Assembly (NCBI RefSeq): GCF_005116455.1
Contig: NZ_SWBP01000002.1
Span: 434,001 to 498,000, forward strand
Length of the DNA stretch: 64,000 nucleotides
DNA from: Pedobacter cryophilus
GTDB lineage: Bacteria > Bacteroidota > Bacteroidia > Sphingobacteriales > Sphingobacteriaceae
Reading direction: 5' to 3'
The notes beneath the pieces were generated by a model. It did not search any database and was not told the DNA's origin. It saw only the letters and a list, made by a program, of their open reading frames with translations. The translations under genes were made by a program, and so were the position numbers. Shown here piece after piece: positions 11,181 to 19,178 of the stretch; the first letter of the stretch is position 1; the number at the start of each line of letters is the position of its first letter.

Positions 11181-12365
11181 TTAAGTATTAGAAATGGTAT
11201 CTAATATCACTTTACAAGCAAATCTAATTTCTTCTTCTGTGATGATTAATGGAGGTGCAATTCGCATAGCATCATCACAATGCAAAAACCAATCGATAAT
11301 CACACCTGCGTCTACACATTTCTTACTAATTTCTTCAACTTGGTTAAAATTATCTAACTGTATAGATAGCATTAAGCCCATTCCTCTCACTTCTTTTATT
11401 TTTGGATGAACTAATAGCGTTCTAAAAAGTTGTTCTTTTTCAAACACCTTATCCATTAATTTATCATCAAGAATGGTGTTTAAAGTGGCTAAACCAGCGG
11501 CACAACTTACTGGGTGTCCTCCAAATGTAGTGATATGGCCAAGAATTGGATTTTCTTTTAAAACATCCATCATTTCTTTAGAAGATATAAATGCGCCAAT
11601 AGGCATGCCACCGCCCATTCCTTTGGCCAGTAATAAAATATCGGGAATGATATTGAAATGTTCAAAAGCAAATAATTTTCCCGTTCTGCCAAAACCAGTT
11701 TGAATTTCATCAAGAATCAAAACAGTTCCGGTTTCTGTACATTTTTGTCTTAAAGCGCTTAGGTAAGCCTGATGAGGAACCCTAACACCAGCTTCGCCTT
11801 GAATGGTTTCTAAAATTACAGCAGCCGTTTCTTGTGTAATCAGCTCTAAATCACTAAAATTATTTAGGTGAATAAATGTAATATCGGGTAAAAGTGGACG
11901 ATAAGCTTGTTTGTAATATTCGTTACCCATTACACTTAATGCGCCATGTGTGCTTCCGTGATAGGCATGATGAAATGAAACGATGTTTGATCTGTTAGTG
12001 AATTTTTTTGCCAGTTTAAGCGCTCCTTCCGTAGCCTCTGTACCAGAATTTGTAAAATAGATAGAGGATAAAGAATCGGGTAAAACCGAGTTTAATTTTT
12101 GTGCAAATAAAACCTGTGGAGCCTGAATATATTCGCCGTAAACGGTAATGTGTAAATACTTATCGAGTTGGTTTTTAATAGCGTCAATTACATTTTTATG
12201 CCTATGCCCTAAATTACTTACGGCAAAGCCCGAAACAAGATCTAAATATTTTTTTTCTTGGGTATCATAAAGATAACAGCCTTCTGCTTTTTCAATTTCC
12301 AATAACCTTGGAAAATCTGAAGTTTGAGCGGTATTGAGTAGAAATAGTTGTTTGTGACTTAGCAT
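11181..12365 (-). CDS. Class III PLP-dependent aminotransferase
   Basis: 394 residues from the ATG at 12365; an in-frame GTG two codons earlier is possible. Fold type I class III aminotransferase of the acetylornithine/ornithine/4-aminobutyrate group. Visible motifs: VSGFAVSNLGHRH, YFTNSGTEATEGALKLA (phosphate-binding), SFHHAYHGSTHGAL (ring-stacking region), VILETIQGEAGV, ILDEIQTGFGRTG with the PLP-binding Asp, and LLLAKGMGGGMPIGA with the Schiff-base Lys. Then TTFGGHPVSCAAG. Substrate cannot be fixed from sequence, and no arginine-biosynthesis genes are near. It stands as a single gene. Confidence 0.88.
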   Translation of the reverse strand: MLSHKQLFLLNTAQTSDFPRLLEIEKAEGCYLYDTQEKKYLDLVSGFAVSNLGHRHKNVIDAIKNQLDKYLHITVYGEYIQAPQVLFAQKLNSVLPDSLSSIYFTNSGTEATEGALKLAKKFTNRSNIVSFHHAYHGSTHGALSVMGNEYYKQAYRPLLPDITFIHLNNFSDLELITQETAAVILETIQGEAGVRVPHQAYLSALRQKCTETGTVLILDEIQTGFGRTGKLFAFEHFNIIPDILLLAKGMGGGMPIGAFISSKEMMDVLKENPILGHITTFGGHPVSCAAGLATLNTILDDKLMDKVFEKEQLFRTLLVHPKIKEVRGMGLMLSIQLDNFNQVEEISKKCVDAGVIIDWFLHCDDAMRIAPPLIITEEEIRFACKVILDTISNT

Positions 12366-12427
12366 TGTCACAAAGATAAAGCTTAATTACTAAAAAAGAA
12401 TGAAGGGTTTAATAGATAAATAGATAG

Positions 12428-12865
12428 TTAGTTGCCATTTTCACCTCTATTTTTTAATTGTTTAATAAGTTCTTCTCTAAAATCTCTTTCGGCGGTGTAT
12501 AAGCTTTTGATTTTTTCAGGAGAGATAATCTTACTAAATTCCTTACGATAACTTTTTTTGAGCTCCAGAATTTTTGTGTCATAGTAAAAATCATCATCAA
12601 TCATTTGATCAGGATTATTAGCATTTTGAAGTCTGGCTTTTCTTTTTTGCTGAATAATTTGATTTTGATCTAGCTGAAATTGATTGTAAACAGGCCAAAA
12701 TTTTTGTGATTCTTCTGGGGTAAGCTCTAATCTTCTGGTGATGAAGCCAATTTTTATAGCCTCTATTTGTTTTGCTCGTTTAACATTATTTGGTTGTGTT
12801 TGAGCAATTAAACTTGAAGATGTTAAGCTTATAAAAAATAATATAATGGTTAAAATACGTCGCAT
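12428..12865 (-). CDS. Periplasmic Spy/CpxP-like protein in the sigma-factor operon
   Basis: 145 residues with a signal peptide (1-21, ending SSSLIAQ). The mature part is almost entirely charged alpha-helix and includes LELTPEESQKFWPVYNQF, a form of the LTxxQ-type motif of Spy/CpxP-like periplasmic proteins, then KKSYRKEFSKIISPEKIKSLYTAERDFRE. It starts 2 bp after the preceding membrane protein gene and is the last gene of the sigma-factor operon. Small proteins of this type commonly follow ECF sigma/anti-sigma pairs in Bacteroidota. A chaperone or sensor role in envelope stress is inferred from family resemblance and position. Confidence 0.7.
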   Translation of the reverse strand: MRRILTIILFFISLTSSSLIAQTQPNNVKRAKQIEAIKIGFITRRLELTPEESQKFWPVYNQFQLDQNQIIQQKRKARLQNANNPDQMIDDDFYYDTKILELKKSYRKEFSKIISPEKIKSLYTAERDFREELIKQLKNRGENGN

Positions 12866-12867
12866 TT

Positions 12868-13491
12868 TTAATAGGTTGATTCTATGTAATTTTTAATTTC
12901 TTCGTCGGTTACCTGATTTTGATCTAAGGTGAAAATAGGTTGATCTTCTAAATTTTCTAAAATCAAAGGAACGTCAGTGGCATCGGTGTTTTGTTTTAAA
13001 TAGGTTTCAATATCCTCATCAGAAACTTTAGAAAGTTGGTAATTGATGCTATTTGTACGCTGTACGTTAAAATAAATACCTAACGTGGTGGTCAATAAAA
13101 TACAGGCAGCTGCAGCAAATCTTATCAAATTTAGCGTCAATATTTTTGCTTGCTTTTGCTTTTTTGTATTAGTGTTTAACTGCTTTTTTGAAATCTCAAA
13201 GTAATTAATTGGGGTTTTAAAACCAGCATCGTTTTTAGTGAATTCTTCTTTTTTATCTTCGAGAGCTATTTTTGAAAAGAGTTGGCTTTCAAAGTTCTCA
13301 AAATAGGAGTGAGGCGTTTTAAATGCGGAAGATTTTGAGGCTAAATTTTCTAAGCTAATTTGATTAATAATATTTTCTGATAAGTTTTCGAAATAGCCAT
13401 CAGGCATGCTAAAAGAATTGCTTTTCTCTATCGAATTCAATAAAGGAGCATCTTTTTCCCAGTTCATGTTATCGTCCTCTTCTTTTTGCAT
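12868..13491 (-). CDS. Putative membrane anti-sigma factor
   Basis: 207 residues. The N-terminal about 125 residues are cytosolic and contain three spaced copies of a PxxYFE-like element (MPDGYFENLSE, TPHSYFENFES, TPINYFEISKK). One membrane segment follows (about 127-146, RFAAAACILLTTTLGIYF), then about 60 acidic residues outside with a twofold pattern VSDEDIETYLKQ and VTDEEIKNYIE. It lies 30 bp downstream of an ECF sigma gene, and the one-TM layout fits an anti-sigma factor. No zinc-binding HxxxCxxC motif is present, so it is not a ZAS-type protein; the function is inferred from context. Confidence 0.6.
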   Translation of the reverse strand: MQKEEDDNMNWEKDAPLLNSIEKSNSFSMPDGYFENLSENIINQISLENLASKSSAFKTPHSYFENFESQLFSKIALEDKKEEFTKNDAGFKTPINYFEISKKQLNTNTKKQKQAKILTLNLIRFAAAACILLTTTLGIYFNVQRTNSINYQLSKVSDEDIETYLKQNTDATDVPLILENLEDQPIFTLDQNQVTDEEIKNYIESTY

Positions 13492-13521
13492 ATCTTATGG
13501 ATACTTTTATTACTAAAAGGT

Positions 13522-14070
13522 TTAATCTGTTTTAAGTAAATGTTGTTCTATTTTTTTTACCGCTAAATGGTATGATGCTTTTAAAGCGCCAACGCTAGTG
13601 CCCAATACATCTGATATTTCTTGAAACTTCATGTCGTCAAAATACTTCATGTTAAAAACCAACTTTTGTTTTTCTGGTAAAGTTAAAATCGCTTTTTGTA
13701 GTTTCTTTTGTATGGCATCTCCGCTAAAATAATTTTCTTCATTTAGGCTTTGGCTCAACTGCTCAGATAAATCATCAATAGAAATATTATTTTTTGATCT
13801 CTTTTTATTTAAGAAGGTAATGCTTTCATTAGTGGCAATTCGGTATAACCAAGTGTAAAGTTGAGCGTCTTGTCTAAAATTGAGTAAGTTTTTCCAAACT
13901 TTAATAAACACATCTTGAACCAAATCATCAGCATCATCATGGTTAATCACAATTCGTCTGATATGCCAATAAACTTTTTGTTGATATTTATTAAGGAGTA
14001 TAGAAAAAGCCTCATGCCGAGTTTTTTCATCTTCAAATTTCTGAAGGATCAAAGCGTCTTCTATAACCAT
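13522..14070 (-). CDS. ECF-type RNA polymerase sigma factor
   Basis: 182 residues, sigma-70 family with only regions 2 and 4. Region 2 (about 22-95): NKYQQKVYWHIRRIV, then DADDLVQDVFIKVWKNL and TWLYRIATNESITFLNK. Region 4 (about 125-178): LPEKQKLVFNMKYFDDMKFQEISDVLGTSVGALKASYHLAVKKI with a clear HTH. It heads a three-gene operon with a putative anti-sigma factor and a Spy-like periplasmic protein. The start lies only 12 bp beyond the transketolase terminator hairpin, so its own promoter must overlap that terminator or lie within the transketolase gene. Confidence 0.9.
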   Translation of the reverse strand: MVIEDALILQKFEDEKTRHEAFSILLNKYQQKVYWHIRRIVINHDDADDLVQDVFIKVWKNLLNFRQDAQLYTWLYRIATNESITFLNKKRSKNNISIDDLSEQLSQSLNEENYFSGDAIQKKLQKAILTLPEKQKLVFNMKYFDDMKFQEISDVLGTSVGALKASYHLAVKKIEQHLLKTD

Positions 14071-14082
14071 TTTTAAATAAAA

Positions 14083-14107
14083 AAGCCGAAGGATTTACCT
14101 TCGGCTT
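14083..14107 (-). terminator. Terminator of the transketolase operon, abutting the sigma-factor start
   Basis: A perfect 10-bp stem AAGCCGAAGG/CCTTCGGCTT with a 5-base loop. On the minus strand it is followed by a T-run, 20 bp after the transketolase stop. A -7-like TACCTTTA (minus, 14118-14111; one mismatch) lies just upstream of the stem, so a transcript from it would start with the hairpin. Confidence 0.88.
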
Positions 14108-14127
14108 AAGTAAAGGTATTTTTAAAA

Positions 14128-15081
14128 TTATTTTCTTTTCATTACTTTTTTAACGGCAGCAACAATATTAGAACTGTCTAAACCGTATTTTTTCATTAAT
14201 TCTGCTGGCGTTCCGCTTTCTCCAAAACTATCATTAACAGCAACAAATTCCATTGGAGTAGGTAGGTGAGTGGCCAATAATTGAGCAATACTTTCTCCCA
14301 TTCCGCCGTATCTGTTGTGTTCTTCACAACTTACCACACAGCCTGTTTTTCTAACAGATTTTAAGACTGCTTCTTCATCTAAAGGTTTAATGGTGTGAAT
14401 GTTTATTATTTCTACATCAATTCCTTCTTCGGCTAATATTTCTCCGGCTAAAATAGCTTCCCAAACTAAATGTCCGGTAGCAAAAATACTTACATCAGCA
14501 CCTTCGTTTACCATCCAAGCTTTTCCAATTTCAAATTTTTGATCAGGAGCTGTAAAAATAGGTACTACGGGTCTTCCAAAACGTAGGTAAACAGGGCCTT
14601 CAAATTCTGCAATGGCTAAAGTTGCTGCTTTGGTTTGGTTATAATCACAAGGATTAATCACGGTCATTCCTGGTAACATCTTCATTAAACCAATATCTTC
14701 TAAAATTTGATGCGTTGCACCATCTTCGCCTAAAGTTAAACCTGCATGAGAAGCGCAAATTTTTACGTTTTTATCAGAATAAGCAACAGATTGGCGAATT
14801 TGATCATAAACTCTGCCTGTAGAAAAGTTAGCAAATGTTCCTGTAAAAGGAATTTTACCACCTATGGTTAAGCCGGCTGCAATTCCAATCATATTTGCTT
14901 CTGCAATACCTACTTGCACAAATCTATCTGGAAATTCTTTGATAAAATCGCCCATTTTTAACGAGCCAATCAAATCAGCACAAAGCGCAACAACCTGATC
15001 ATTTTTTCTTCCAGCTTCTAACAAACCTGCTCCAAAACCAGAGCGAGTGTCTTTACTTTCTGTATATGTATATTTTTTCAT
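14128..15081 (-). CDS. Transketolase, C-terminal (pyrimidine/C-domain) subunit
   Basis: 317 residues. It corresponds to the middle and C-terminal domains of a full-length transketolase. It shows DLIGSLKMGDF, RFVQVGIAEANMIGIAAGL with the TPP-activating Glu, FTGTFANFSTGRVYDQIRQSVAYS, and HAGLTLGEDGATHQILEDIGLM. The C-domain begins around residue 190 (GADVSIFATGHLVWEAILA). With the upstream N-terminal subunit it should rebuild a TPP-dependent transketolase for the non-oxidative pentose-phosphate pathway. Sequences of this split type can also be deoxyxylulose-5-phosphate-synthase-like; the histidine-rich N subunit favours transketolase. Cotranscribed with the N subunit 68 bp upstream. Confidence 0.9.
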   Translation of the reverse strand: MKKYTYTESKDTRSGFGAGLLEAGRKNDQVVALCADLIGSLKMGDFIKEFPDRFVQVGIAEANMIGIAAGLTIGGKIPFTGTFANFSTGRVYDQIRQSVAYSDKNVKICASHAGLTLGEDGATHQILEDIGLMKMLPGMTVINPCDYNQTKAATLAIAEFEGPVYLRFGRPVVPIFTAPDQKFEIGKAWMVNEGADVSIFATGHLVWEAILAGEILAEEGIDVEIINIHTIKPLDEEAVLKSVRKTGCVVSCEEHNRYGGMGESIAQLLATHLPTPMEFVAVNDSFGESGTPAELMKKYGLDSSNIVAAVKKVMKRK

Positions 15082-15149
15082 TTTTTTATATTTTAGATAG
15101 CGGCATTCAATAGTGCTCCGCAGTTTTTCATCTTAATTTTTAATTGAAA

Positions 15150-15995
15150 TTAGTAATCGCCATAGGTTTCTTCTAATTGGGTAAAAGCATCAGCTAACTG
15201 TTGTTCATTAGGAGCTATACCATGCCATTTATGAGAACCTTCCATAAAATCTACCCCTTTACCCATTTCTGTTTTCATTAAAATCATAATAGGTTTTCCG
15301 TTGCCAGTTTTGCTTTTTGCTTCTTCTAAAGCGGCAACTATTTTTTCCATATCATTACCTTCTGCATGCATCACTTCCCATCCAAAAGCTAAAAATTTGG
15401 CTTCTAAGCTTAAAAGATTTAAGATTTTGTCAGTTGGTCCGTCAATTTGTTGTCCGTTAACATCAATAGCACAAATTAAATTGTCAACTTTATTGTGTGG
15501 AGCAAACATAGCGGCTTCCCAATTTTGTCCTTCCTGCAATTCTCCATCTCCATGTAAAGTGAAAACTAAAGAATTATCATTATTCATTTTTTTAGCTAAA
15601 GCTGCTCCAATAGCTACAGACATTCCCTGACCTAAAGATCCAGAAGCTATTCTTATTCCTGGTAAATGCTCATGAGTGGTTGGGTGACCTTGTAATCTTG
15701 AATTTAATTTTCTGAATGTTTTAAGTTCAGCAATATCAAAGTATCCTGCTCTGGCAAGGGTACTGTAAAATACTGGTGATATATGACCATTAGATAGAAA
15801 AAAGAGATCTTCTCCAACACCGTTCATGTTAAATGAAGGATCATGCTTCATAATCTTGAAGTACAATGCAACTAAGTAATCGGTACAGCCTAAAGATCCT
15901 CCAGGATGTCCAGATTGACAGTCATAAACCATGCGTAAAATGTCTCTTCTTACTTGAGAAGCCATTCGCTTTAAATCAGAAATTTCTAGTGTCAT
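15150..15995 (-). CDS. Transketolase, N-terminal (TPP-binding) subunit
   Basis: 281 residues, the pyrophosphate-binding half of a split transketolase. Motifs: QSGHPGGSLGCTDYLVALYF, FFLSNGHISPVFYSTLA, LQGHPTTHEHLPGI, ASGSLGQGMSVAIGAAL, and the thiamine-diphosphate motif GDGELQEGQNWEA followed by IDVNGQQIDGPT. It ends with KWHGIAPN. The gene is upstream of the C-terminal subunit on the same strand. A single full-length transketolase would be about 650-680 residues; here 281 plus 317 residues add up to slightly less. Confidence 0.92.
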   Translation of the reverse strand: MTLEISDLKRMASQVRRDILRMVYDCQSGHPGGSLGCTDYLVALYFKIMKHDPSFNMNGVGEDLFFLSNGHISPVFYSTLARAGYFDIAELKTFRKLNSRLQGHPTTHEHLPGIRIASGSLGQGMSVAIGAALAKKMNNDNSLVFTLHGDGELQEGQNWEAAMFAPHNKVDNLICAIDVNGQQIDGPTDKILNLLSLEAKFLAFGWEVMHAEGNDMEKIVAALEEAKSKTGNGKPIMILMKTEMGKGVDFMEGSHKWHGIAPNEQQLADAFTQLEETYGDY

Positions 15996-16127
15996 AAATT
16001 GTTTGTTGTAATAAAGAACTCTAAATTAATTAAATAAGTTAAACTCACTAATTATAGAATCAATATAACATGTTAACAACACTATGTGGAAAACTTTTTT
16101 AATAAAATGATTTTATAACCATAATCT

Positions 16128-16157
16128 TTGTTTTGAGTTGAATGATTAATATTTTTG
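16128..16157 (+). promoter_or_regulatory. Promoter of the T9SS/surface-protein operon
   Basis: TTG at 16128-16130, exactly 19 bases, then TATTTTTG at 16150-16157: a full match to the Bacteroidota TTG-N19-TAnnTTTG promoter. The predicted start near 16163 gives a leader of about 40 bases before the ATG at 16204. Confidence 0.8.
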
Positions 16158-16203
16158 AAATTACAGAATGTTTATAACTCAACGTTAATAACTTTTAAAG
16201 CTT

Positions 16204-16971
16204 ATGCAAAAAACTTTACAAAAGAATTTTTTCTGCCGTTTACAATCGATTTTTCTTAAATCTAGCCTGTTTTTAATTTTTCTTTTAGGTTTTAAAAACA
16301 TAGCTCTAGCACAAACTACAGGTTCTGTAGGGATAGGTACAACCTTGCCTTATGCAAACGCTATTTTGGATATTACATCTACAGAAAAAGGATTGTTGAT
16401 TCCTAGATTAACGGCAGCTCAGCGAGATGTATTAACTCCAAAATTAAATTTGGTAGCAAACGGATTGCTCATATATAATGTTACCACACTTCGATTTAAT
16501 TATTGGAACGGCACACAATGGAATGATGTGGGTTTGGCAGGTGCTGCTGGTGCCAGAGGTGCTGACGGAACAGTTTGGTATGCTGGACAGGGTGTGCCTC
16601 CAAATAGTTTAGGTAAAGTAACAGACTTTTATTTGGATGCAATTACTGGAGATGTATATCAAAAAGATTTAACCAACATTTGGATTAGGTTTGGAGCTAC
16701 CAACCCTGTAAATCTAAAAAATGCAAATAAAAGAGAAGTTGCCGGAGTTTTAATGACATCAGCTGCAGGAGCTTCTGTTAAGCAAAATTTTGCTTTTGCA
16801 GGTGCTCTAGTAGGGAATGCGGCTATTTGTTCTCCAAGTTTTGAATTGCCTGATGGGGTGATTATTTCTTATGCAAGAGTAATTGCGGCAGATGTTGTGG
16901 AAGTGAAATTTTATAACACAACAGGTGTTAATATCCCGGCAGGAAACTATCAAATAGCCATTATTAAATAA
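16204..16971 (+). CDS. Secreted surface protein with tail-fibre-like start motif
   Basis: 255 residues. A long signal segment (about 1-37, ending NIALAQ) is followed by the motif GSVGIGTTLPYANAILDITS and GLLIPRLTAAQRD, common at the start of Bacteroidota surface and fibre-like proteins. A short collagen-like stretch follows (GAAGARGADG, about 113-122), then WYAGQGVPPNSLGKVTDFYLD. The C-terminal third is beta-rich with no known domain. It is the first gene of a four-gene operon that continues with a type B T9SS cargo, a PorP/SprF protein and an OmpA protein, so export to the surface is likely. Exact function unknown. Confidence 0.7.
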   Translation: MQKTLQKNFFCRLQSIFLKSSLFLIFLLGFKNIALAQTTGSVGIGTTLPYANAILDITSTEKGLLIPRLTAAQRDVLTPKLNLVANGLLIYNVTTLRFNYWNGTQWNDVGLAGAAGARGADGTVWYAGQGVPPNSLGKVTDFYLDAITGDVYQKDLTNIWIRFGATNPVNLKNANKREVAGVLMTSAAGASVKQNFAFAGALVGNAAICSPSFELPDGVIISYARVIAADVVEVKFYNTTGVNIPAGNYQIAIIK

Positions 16972-16977
16972 TCTAGA

Positions 16978-18195
16978 ATGAAATCTAATTCTACCTTTTA
17001 TTCTTTATTAACTCTACTGATTTCAATGGTCAGTTCAACTGCCTTTGCGCAGTTTGTGAATAATGGCACAACTATCATCATTCAAAATAACACGACAGTT
17101 TTTGTAAACGGCGATTTTTCTAATATCAGTGGGTCAATTGTAAATTTAGGTAACCTCACTTTAACTGGTAATTGGTCAAATAATGATGTTCAAGGTGCTT
17201 TTAACATTGCCTCATCAGGAAATGTAAATTTCACAGGGCAAGACCAAACAATAGGAGGTACGCAACCTACTTTTTTCCCTGGTGTAGCTCTTTCTGGTAC
17301 AGGTATAAAAAGGTTGTTAATTAATGCTACTGTTAATGGGGGGTTAAATTTAAACGATAGAGAGTTTGCTTTGGTTGATAAAAGTTTAGACTTTATCAAT
17401 AAAAATGCAGCTGGTATTACTTTTACCACTGGTTTTGTGAGTACAGATTTAAGAGGAACATTGTATAGAAATACAAATTCTCAGTTAGACTATTTATTTC
17501 CGCTGGGTTCTAGAACTACTGGAAGTTTAAGATACAGACCAGTATTATTAAGGGCTAAAGATAATTTAGATAATTCTTTTGGAGTTACTTTTGTTAATAA
17601 AGATCCTTCTACTGAAGGCTTTGATAGAAACCAAAAGCGTTTTGATGTAAACGAAATTAATCCCGCATACTTCCATATTTTAGACCAGAAACAAGGAAGC
17701 AGTGCTGCTGATTTTAGCTTTTATTATGATAATCCTGGTGACGGGAATTTTAATCAATTAGTAAATTGGATTAGATTTAATCTTTGGGAAAAGGCAGGTA
17801 TTTCTAACCCTCAGCCTTTTGCATCTGTAACTCATCCAGAATTAAATCAAATGATGACTTATTCATCAATACAAACCATTAGTTCATTACCAATGGCTTT
17901 GGCATCTATTACTTCAAATAACGACCCAATTACTTTCTTCAATAGTTTTACGCCTGATGGGGATGGGATAAATGATAGATGGGAAATAAAAAATATTGAT
18001 CTTTTTCCTGATAATGATCTTACCATTTTAAACAGATGGGGAAGTGAGATTTTAAAGATAAAAGGCTACAACAACGGGAATGCCTGGGATGGTTTAGGAT
18101 TAAACAATGGAACTTATTTCTACATTTTAAAAGTAAATGTGAATGGCGAATCTAAAGTATATAAGGGCTTTATTACACTACTAAGAAATAATTAG
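16978..18195 (+). CDS. T9SS type B cargo with gliding-motility C-terminal domain
   Basis: 405 residues. The signal peptide ends around residue 25 (STAFAQ). The body is beta-rich with repeated N/T/G-rich strands. The last about 85 residues form the gliding-motility-associated C-terminal (CHU_C, type B) sorting domain: FNSFTPDGDGINDRWEI, LTILNRWGSEI, NAWDGLGLNNGTYFYILKV and YKGFITLLRNN. This domain directs export through the type IX secretion system. A PorP/SprF gene follows 1 bp after the stop; type B cargos are typically paired with such proteins, so this is a matched cargo/partner set. Confidence 0.9.
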   Translation: MKSNSTFYSLLTLLISMVSSTAFAQFVNNGTTIIIQNNTTVFVNGDFSNISGSIVNLGNLTLTGNWSNNDVQGAFNIASSGNVNFTGQDQTIGGTQPTFFPGVALSGTGIKRLLINATVNGGLNLNDREFALVDKSLDFINKNAAGITFTTGFVSTDLRGTLYRNTNSQLDYLFPLGSRTTGSLRYRPVLLRAKDNLDNSFGVTFVNKDPSTEGFDRNQKRFDVNEINPAYFHILDQKQGSSAADFSFYYDNPGDGNFNQLVNWIRFNLWEKAGISNPQPFASVTHPELNQMMTYSSIQTISSLPMALASITSNNDPITFFNSFTPDGDGINDRWEIKNIDLFPDNDLTILNRWGSEILKIKGYNNGNAWDGLGLNNGTYFYILKVNVNGESKVYKGFITLLRNN

Positions 18196-18196
18196 A

Positions 18197-19174
18197 ATGA
18201 AGAAAACTATCATATTTTATTTCTTTCTATTAGCAAGTGTTTTTAACGCTAATGCTCAGCAAGATCCTCAGTACAGCCAGTATATGTTTAATACCTTGGT
18301 TATTAATCCTGCTTATGCAGGTTATAAAGAAGTGTTAAATGCCGGGGTTTTAAACCGAGATCAGTGGTTAAATATTGCCGGTGCACCAAAAACTCAATCT
18401 ATTATTTTGGATGGAAGCTTTGGTAATGACGAAAAAATTGGCTTGGCTTTAAGTGTAGTAAATGATAAATTAGGTTTACAAGGTCAAACTACTGCTTATT
18501 TAAATTATGCTTATCGATTACAAGTTGGCGCTAATTCTCGTTTAGCCTTAGGTTTAGGTGTTGGAGTTGGGCAATATACTTTAAACGGAGGCGGAGCAAC
18601 AACAGACGATCCAAACGACCCTAGTTTTTCTTACGGGAAATCTTCATTTATTGTGCCTGATGCCAGAGTTGGAGTTCATTACAGTAACGATAGATTTTAC
18701 GCTGGTCTTTCTACCACAAATTTATTTTCTAGAGCGATAGACTATAGCAATGCAACTAAAAATATAGTAGCCAGGCAAGGAAGACATTTTTTCTTAACAG
18801 CGGGTTATTTAATTTATGTGAATGATTTTTTGAAGTTTAAACCTTCCTTTTTAATTAAAGAAGATACAAAAGGGCCAACCAATTTAGACATCAATAACTT
18901 TGTTCTTTTGGGAGAAAAAGTGTGGTTGGGCGCTTCATATAGAACATCTGTTAATTTATTAAATAAATCAGGGGTGGTTGGATCTATTAAATCTCCTGAT
19001 GCAATTGTTGGTTTAGTAGAGCTATTTGCTGGTAAGGGATGGAGATTAGGATACGCTTATGATCATACAATTTCTTCTCTGCAAGGAAACGCAGGGGCAA
19101 CTCATGAGCTTTCTGTAGGATATACTTTTGGAAGCAAAAGAGAAGTTAAAATACTTTCACCAAGATATTTTTAG
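18197..19174 (+). CDS. PorP/SprF family type IX secretion outer-membrane protein
   Basis: 325 residues with a signal peptide ending NANAQ (about residue 21). The family opening QDPQYSQYMFNTLVINPAYAGYKE is diagnostic for PorP/SprF, a predicted outer-membrane beta-barrel. RDQWLNIAGAPKTQSI and later alternating beta-strands (LAYDH, HELSVGYTFGSK) agree. Proteins of this family assist the export or anchoring of type B sorting-domain cargo, and here it sits directly behind such a cargo gene. The downstream OmpA gene begins 4 bp after its stop. Confidence 0.92.
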   Translation: MKKTIIFYFFLLASVFNANAQQDPQYSQYMFNTLVINPAYAGYKEVLNAGVLNRDQWLNIAGAPKTQSIILDGSFGNDEKIGLALSVVNDKLGLQGQTTAYLNYAYRLQVGANSRLALGLGVGVGQYTLNGGGATTDDPNDPSFSYGKSSFIVPDARVGVHYSNDRFYAGLSTTNLFSRAIDYSNATKNIVARQGRHFFLTAGYLIYVNDFLKFKPSFLIKEDTKGPTNLDINNFVLLGEKVWLGASYRTSVNLLNKSGVVGSIKSPDAIVGLVELFAGKGWRLGYAYDHTISSLQGNAGATHELSVGYTFGSKREVKILSPRYF

Positions 19175-19178
19175 AGCT

